From Corella eumyota (lineage: Eukaryota; Chordata; Ascidiacea; Phlebobranchia; Corellidae): 64,000 bases of DNA. How positions within the stretch are numbered: position 1 is the stretch's first letter; every line of letters starts with the position of its first letter. This document shows positions 60,501 to 64,000 of this stretch, in pieces. The DNA is taken from positions 930,001 through 994,000 of the forward strand of contig OY720100.1 in assembly GCA_963082875.1 (NCBI GenBank), in the 5' to 3' direction. The position numbers were made by a program, and so were the translations under genes. The notes below the pieces were generated by a model that worked only from the letters and a program-made list of their open reading frames with translations, was not told the DNA's origin and did not search any database.

Positions 60501-63500
60501 TAAGATAAAGATAACAACCTTAACATACCGTTCGTGCCGTTTATTAATAACCTCACTAAACATTCAATATCCATTAGTGTGTTTAATTCTTAATCTTAAA
60601 ATCTCTTATTTTAGACTTTGTTTTTGCTAAATCGTTGATTTCTTACGTCTTAGATGAATTTAAATTTAATAATTAATGGATTAAATTATATAAAATTGTA
60701 TGTTATACTTTTGGGTCATAGTTTTTAAAAATCTTTAATTTTTTGCTATTTTTTGATCGTTTTATGCTATATAGTCGACTATTTTTTCATTTCACACTAA
60801 TCTAATTTAATAACTAACGCACCAGATTATTTAAAATAATATTTTAACTTGTTAGAACAGTTTTTTGTTAAAAAAGTGTAAAAAAGTGTCTAAAATTCAA
60901 ATACAAAACATTTTTTGCGCTAAAATGTTGCCTACAACTCAACTAGTAATTTAAAACTTAATCTAACATTCTTGTTTAGTGATTAGTTGCGGGACTATAC
61001 GACCTCCTCTGGACGGGGCAGGACATTGCTCGGATGAAGACAGTTATGGTTCAATCTGTCAATTCACCTGCAATACCGGGTTCGAACTGAGTGGTTCTGC
61101 GGAGAGATTGTGCCAGGAAACCCGCCAATGGACTGGAAACGAGACCCTCTGTTCCTGTAAATATTTAGACCCTTTTTATTTAAATAATTTGTTAAGAATA
61201 TTTATTTATATATAAGTAATTTTCTAAAGACAAATAGTACAATAACATTTTAAATTTTTTATGACGTCAAAATAACAAGTCCCGGGGTTTTATGACCTCA
61301 TAAACTTTTTAATGAAATAACGCTATTTTTATTATGACGTAGTGGTCAAATGTGGCGCCCTGAGTGCACCGGTGAATGGAAGAATGGATTGCACTTCGAA
61401 ATTGGGAGTCAACGCTTTTGATTCAGAATGTAACTTTCGATGCAATGTAAGTCATGTAGAATAAAGTTATTTAAACGTAGTTTGTCGCCTTCTTGTTTTT
61501 TACATAAAAACTGATTAATTACCTGCAGCATGGTGTAGTGATCGGAACACTTAGCTTCACTACATAAGGTCCTGGGTTCTATCTCCACTGCTATAAGACT
61601 TTAGCGCTCTTAATTAAGGCGAAATAAACAATATAAATTTCTGCTAGGCCAAAATATATCCCAAACTGCCAAAGCCAACTTGAGACTGGGTTGGGGTAGC
61701 AAATGTAAATCTATGTTTAGGTCGTAAAGTCGACCTTCCCACATCGAGGATAAATAAAAATTTAAAAAAAGGATTTTATGTCTCAAAATGCATTATTTAA
61801 AATTCAGTTTATATTAATTATTCAATCCATTTTAAACGTTAAAATTAATTTCTTTAGTTAAAGTTATTTCTTGCATCGCATTTCTTTTTTTGTATCTAGT
61901 TTTTTTTTTTATGTAGATTGGTTACACTTTGTCTGGCAGTTCAACGCGAACCTGCCAACGTGTCAAAACCTGGTCTGGTGTGGTAACCACGTGTTTGTTG
62001 ATCACGTGTCCTGTGCTCGATGAACCGTTGCACGGAAAGGTCACGTGTTCAAATGATAATGAATATGGCTCCACGTGTTCAGTCGCTTGTGACGTAAGAA
62101 TTACCAAATTTAGATTTTTGTTGTTGTTTTAAATACTGGTCCATCCACATAATAGATTAATTACCATATACCTTATTTATGTTATTGTAACATTAGGCTA
62201 AATTTTTACTGAAATTTTTATTTAAAAGAAGGATAATTATTCAATAATTTGTTTTCCAGTAATTTTTTTTGCTTTTCTTTTCTTAGCGCTAAATATCTTT
62301 ATGCTAAACTCTTATAAAGTCACAATTAATCAATAAATATGGGATTTTATTCTTTACAGAGGGGATATTTTCTTTCCAGTGGCGACAAATCAAGATATTG
62401 TCAAGAAACTGCTTCTTGGTCGGGCAGAGAAGCCACTTGCCAAAGTAAATTATTATTCAAAAACTTATAAATTTTACAATAAAAGTTATTTTAAAATACT
62501 TTTAAATTAAAGTATCAATTGATTGGTAAAAGAAGCGCTATGTTTATTAGGTATTTATAGCGTTTTACATGCGCTAATACGGATATCAAATATTGTTTCA
62601 AAAAACAAATATTTTTAACCTTTTCTTGCATACCAGACAGTTTACATAAAGCTTAAGGGTCTTGGTATAGAATATCATACCAAAGATTACCGATAACATC
62701 TCTGTAAAGAACATAATTCGCGAATCTAGCGATCTCATGCGTCTATCTCTAAAACCGCGCGCGCACATTTGTGTTTATACCTCAGTGACGTCATAAAGGT
62801 TCTCTATTTAGTCATGACTTGCCCAAATTTGGTGCCTCGAGATCATACTTCGATGACGTGTACAAACGGGATCAGGTTCGGGTCAATTTGTACTTTTAAG
62901 GGAGAGTTAGGGTACGAGTTAATGGGTGATGCAGTCGTGGAATGTGACGAATTCGGAGGAGATGATCCCCCCTTAGCAGATTGTAAGTTTAATCCCTTAA
63001 ATTTTTTTAAAAATATTTTACTTAATTTGTTGTTTTTCAAAAAAGAACAACAATACGCCTAACTGTTTTATAAAAACTTGAAGGCCAAACCTGTTTTACT
63101 AAATGTCAAACCTAAATGTTAATCCGTACAACATTTCAATAAACAACTCACGCATTTCCTTCAATTAAATCTTATTTACATGTTATTAGCCAACTTTACA
63201 ATTTCTTTTAAGTATTAAACACATAATATTGACAATTTAATCTTCAATTTTTAATTTGTTTCAGTGATAACATGTCCAAGTATTGAAGTTCCTGACAATG
63301 GTAAAATGTCTTGTTCGGACAAGAATATCTTTGCATCATCTTGCTACTTTAATTGCAATGTAAGTCGATTTGAATTAATCTTTTTTGAATAATTATAAAC
63401 ATTTAGTTTCATGTAACGCTATTTTGCTGGCATAGTCTACTCAGAAGTTTAGCTAATGCAATTTTTTAAAGATTTGTTAAGATACATTCCTTCTTGAAGT

Positions 63501-64000
63501 AAAGAAGGCAGTTTCCTACTGAAGTAAAGTAGTAACCTACTGAAATATGGCTTTAAGAACGATTATAAGTTTATCAATAAAAGATAAACACTCATTTAAT
63601 ATAATAGTACTAACTAAATGTAGTTTTAATAATATTAAATTAAAACTTTTAAGGATGGATATGAGATGTTTGGAAGTGTTTCAAGAAACTGCCAACTTGA
63701 CAAATCGTGGAGCGGCGGTCTTGTAACATGCGTTCGTAAGTTCAATCAATAAACATTATTTATTTAAGCAATTTTGTTGTAAAAACTAAGCTGTATGCTT
63801 TAGGTTTGTCTGTATATAAATTTACATACATTTATAATTGTGCTACAAAAGCGTGCATAAATTTAAATATAACGTTTATTGCCATGGCATTGTATACTAA
63901 TCTTTGCTAAAAACCTTATTTTTAAAGGTTACATTTAGGTTGGTTGCTTAACCTTTGGTGCATTTTTGTTTTTAGAAATAACTTGCCCAGTGTTAAGTGC
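39534..64000 (+). CDS. Secreted FN3-VWA-multisushi protein, 5' part (24 exons seen)
   Basis: Large secreted, matrix- or adhesion-type protein running past the window (about 1,296 codons seen). Exons: 39534-39690, 45248-45323, 45958-46154, 48093-48554, 48754-48955, 49355-49506, 49687-49813, 50092-50210, 52419-52619, 53409-53585, 54235-54411, 54898-55086, 55541-55726, 55940-56116, 58687-58866, 59633-59827, 60980-61156, 61343-61446, 61917-62093, 62360-62444, 62812-62982, 63265-63359, 63654-63735, 63976 onward. Signal peptide MRIFWAFLASFFVASF; RSKR furin-type site at the end of exon 1; FN3 about 53-143; Ser/Gly-rich VTSSGG repeats about 144-297; VWA about 316-485 with MIDAS DGSWS (322-326), GGNTATG and TDGES; then 14 sushi domains of the six-Cys selectin type (for example CSFSCKKGYEMEGESPVTC). 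Resembles SVEP1 or selectins in parts, but the order is unlike either. Sushi 12 lacks two cysteines. Confidence 0.88.
40225..40415 (+). mobile_element. MITE-A copy, most complete
   Basis: Runs from GGGTTTTCGCGCATTGATAA through TACGATATACAATTAATATT, ATGCGATGGGAAAAAATGAC and TTAAAACATGCCAAAAGTAT to ATGGCATGGTCACCAAACCC. The ends GGGTTT and AAACCC are short inverted repeats. It serves as the family reference. Confidence 0.8.
41020..41350. repeat. Degenerate pyrimidine-rich repeat
   Basis: TTTAGTAAA or TTTAATAAAA recurs every 40-50 bp (about 41033, 41072, 41127, 41172, 41222), separated by CCC- and TTTT-rich segments. The units are too diverged to give a firm period. Confidence 0.45.
42720..42895 (+). 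mobile_element. MITE-A copy
   Basis: Nearly identical in its core to the copy at 40225: ATGCGATGGGAAAAAATGAC, GCCAAAAGTATTAATGTTCA and ATGGCATGGTCACCAAACCC. Confidence 0.8.
42940..43050 (+). mobile_element. MITE-A copy with internal deletion
   Basis: Short version: ATTTTTCCGCCCAAATAAAA, CAATAAATATTACAATAATG, then directly ATGTTTACATAAAGATTTTA and ATGGCATGGTCACCA. It lies 45 bp after the previous copy. Confidence 0.7.
44910..45010 (+). mobile_element. MITE-B fragment
   Basis: TAGTTGATAGCCTGCGCTTG, AATTGTTGTAATATGGTCGC and CTAATATTTGCTCATAATAA match the family's first half. Confidence 0.65.
45787..45832 (+). mobile_element. Cics-1-like SINE tail remnant
   Basis: Only the 3' end remains: AGGTCGCGCATTCGACCTTC and CATCAAGGATAAGATAC. 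Lies in intron 2 of the sushi gene. Confidence 0.7.
46185..46370 (+). mobile_element. SINE-B copy, near full length
   Basis: GGTAGTTTGGTTAAGCGGTC, GACTATGAGCCGAAAGGTTT, GAGCCCCACCATTG and TATCACCTTAAGGTAATATG. Lies in intron 3 of the sushi gene. Confidence 0.8.
46380..46550 (+). mobile_element. SINE-B copy, second of a pair
   Basis: GGTAGTTTAGAGTATCG, GATTATGAGCCGAAAGGTTT, GAGTTCGAGCCGCACCAATG and a tail with ACATAAGGTAACAT. It sits head to tail with the copy at 46185. Confidence 0.8.
47526..47812 (+). mobile_element. Cics-1-like SINE, full length
   Basis: Cleanest head in the window: GGCAGCATGGTGTAGTGG (A-box region) and GTGGGTTCAATTCCCACTG (B-box region), then GCTGTAGCGCTCTTGAGTAA, AACTCCTGCTGAGCCAGCAC and the CATCGAGGATAAATTAAT tail. 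Lies in intron 3 of the sushi gene. Confidence 0.92.
48984..49140 (+). mobile_element. SINE-B copy
   Basis: GTTGCGTGGTATGGGTATAA, GACCGAAAGGTTATGGGTTC and GAGCCACACCAATGCC, then AACCCGGCGTTTACAG. Lies in intron 5 of the sushi gene, inside the VWA-coding part. Confidence 0.75.
50211..52418. other. 2.2-kb intron between the VWA and first sushi exons
   Basis: AT-rich; a TGACGTCA word at about 51207; otherwise only the ATTGTT array listed separately. Confidence 0.4.
51405..51775. repeat. ATTGTT-rich tandem array, 66-bp higher unit
   Basis: Built of short words such as ACATTGTT and GCATTGTT. The block TTTTTCATTGTTTTAACTTT repeats with its marker at 51495, 51561 and 51627, a period of 66 bp. The T/A-rich strand asymmetry is strong. 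Confidence 0.8.
52635..53050 (+). mobile_element. MITE-B copy with internally expanded repeats
   Basis: Starts as a family member (AGTTAGTCAATAGCTCG) and ends as one (AATTTACCTGCACACCACAA). Between 52680 and 52915 the segment TAACTAATATTTGCCC with variants repeats eight or more times. Lies in intron 9 of the sushi gene. Confidence 0.75.
53640..54190 (-). repeat. Tandem array of about six SINE-B head units
   Basis: Minus-strand SINE-B. The word TGTTTAAGCTATCTGTAAAC and variants start at 53701, 53781, 53861, 53939, 54019 and 54092, giving units of about 73-80 bp. Each unit carries GTGTGGCATTGGTGCGACTC, i.e. an inverted tRNA-like B-box. Lies in intron 10 of the sushi gene, between sushi 2 and 3. 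Confidence 0.85.
54580..54775 (-). mobile_element. SINE-B copy with a duplicated head unit
   Basis: Two units of the same word set (TGTGTCATTGGTGCGGCTC; GTGTGGCATTGGTGCGGTTC) ending GTCCTAACCGGTATACCACA, the inverted A-box side. Lies in intron 11 of the sushi gene. Confidence 0.75.
57875..57960. other. Imperfect inverted repeat around a TGACGTCA word
   Basis: GAGAGCTTGTC pairs with GACAAGTTCTC (11 pairs, one G-U), and CCACT further out pairs with AGTGG after an asymmetric internal loop. The apical loop of about 30 bases contains TGTGACGTCATAG. Confidence 0.5.
58520..58665 (-). mobile_element. MITE-B copy
   Basis: Inverted family words GCGGGCAAACATTAGTTAAG, AGTTGCGACCATATTATAAC and GTGCTATCGACTAG. 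It ends about 20 bp before sushi 7. Confidence 0.65.
59390..59545 (+). mobile_element. MITE-A copy, diverged
   Basis: ATCAATAAAAAGCAAATAAA, TGATGCAACCTAAAAGAG, GGGATTTAAAACACATC and TAATGTTTACATC recall the family in order, with many changes. Confidence 0.45.
59868..60150 (+). mobile_element. Cics-1-like SINE, near full length
   Basis: GCAGTGTGGTAAAGTGGTC, GTGGGTTCCATTCCCACTG, CACCCTTGAGTAAGGCGC, CTGGGTCGGAGTAACTGATG and the CATCGAAGTTATAATT tail. Lies in intron 16 of the sushi gene. Confidence 0.88.
61523..61770 (+). mobile_element. Cics-1-like SINE with body deletion
   Basis: CTGCAGCATGGTGTAGTGAT, CTGGGTTCTATCTCCACTG, TTTAGCGCTCTTAATTAAGG and the CATCGAGGATAAATAA tail; slightly shorter in the middle. 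Lies in intron 18 of the sushi gene. Confidence 0.85.

Noticed and set aside
1-64000. LTR, Polinton or other virus-like element
   Set aside because: No reverse transcriptase, integrase, capsid or paired long terminal repeat signature was recognised on either strand.

Overview
The window looks like chromosomal DNA of an ascidian, most likely a Ciona species. It is very AT-rich, its genes are chordate-type with many small exons and GT-AG introns, and it carries many copies of a roughly 275-bp tRNA-derived SINE resembling the Ciona element known as Cics-1. No CRISPR, operon-like prokaryotic structure, viral or LTR element was seen. Exon models below were built by hand from reading frame, splice signals, intron phase and recalled family sequences; no search or transcript data were available.

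Layout, left to right. (1) 292-2416, minus: 5' half of an MFSD6-type major facilitator transporter, running off the left edge. (2) 4386-8759, minus: a complete 8-exon betaine-homocysteine methyltransferase (BHMT, 401 aa) with a presequence-like N-terminal extension. (3) 9874-10271, plus: 3' exon of an unrecognised gene whose first exon may lie inside BHMT intron 1. (4) 10818-11651, plus: single-exon class I SAM methyltransferase. (5) 11949-12626, plus: single-exon GATAD1. (6) 13079-18681, plus: complete 15-exon PEX5 peroxisomal import receptor (620 aa). (7) 19798-25163, plus: ethanolaminephosphotransferase SELENOI, a selenoprotein with an in-frame TGA 26 codons before the true stop. (8) 26446-32864, plus: a tandem paralogue with the same exon layout but no selenocysteine. 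(9) 27199-29478, minus: an unrecognised 610-aa helical protein nested in intron 2 of that paralogue. (10) 32865-39533: gene-poor DNA with some possible regulatory islands. (11) 39534 to beyond 64000, plus: a large secreted protein with signal peptide, RSKR site, FN3, Ser/Gly-rich repeats, VWA and at least 14 selectin-type sushi domains.

Functionally the genes are mostly unrelated housekeeping functions: one-carbon and methyl metabolism (BHMT, a methyltransferase), chromatin reading (GATAD1), peroxisome import (PEX5) and phosphatidylethanolamine synthesis (SELENOI and its paralogue). The last gene is an adhesion or matrix-type protein with long introns. Introns and intergenic DNA carry two SINE families, two MITE-like families and several tandem arrays grown from them.

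The most notable points are the SELENOI selenocysteine codon beside a paralogue that has lost it, the VWA/FN3/multi-sushi architecture with a Ser/Gly-rich exon made of TGACGTCA-containing codons, a sushi domain missing both members of one canonical disulfide, a tandem repeat that supplies the PEX5 stop codon, and a duplicated promoter and start-codon block in the MFSD6-like gene.
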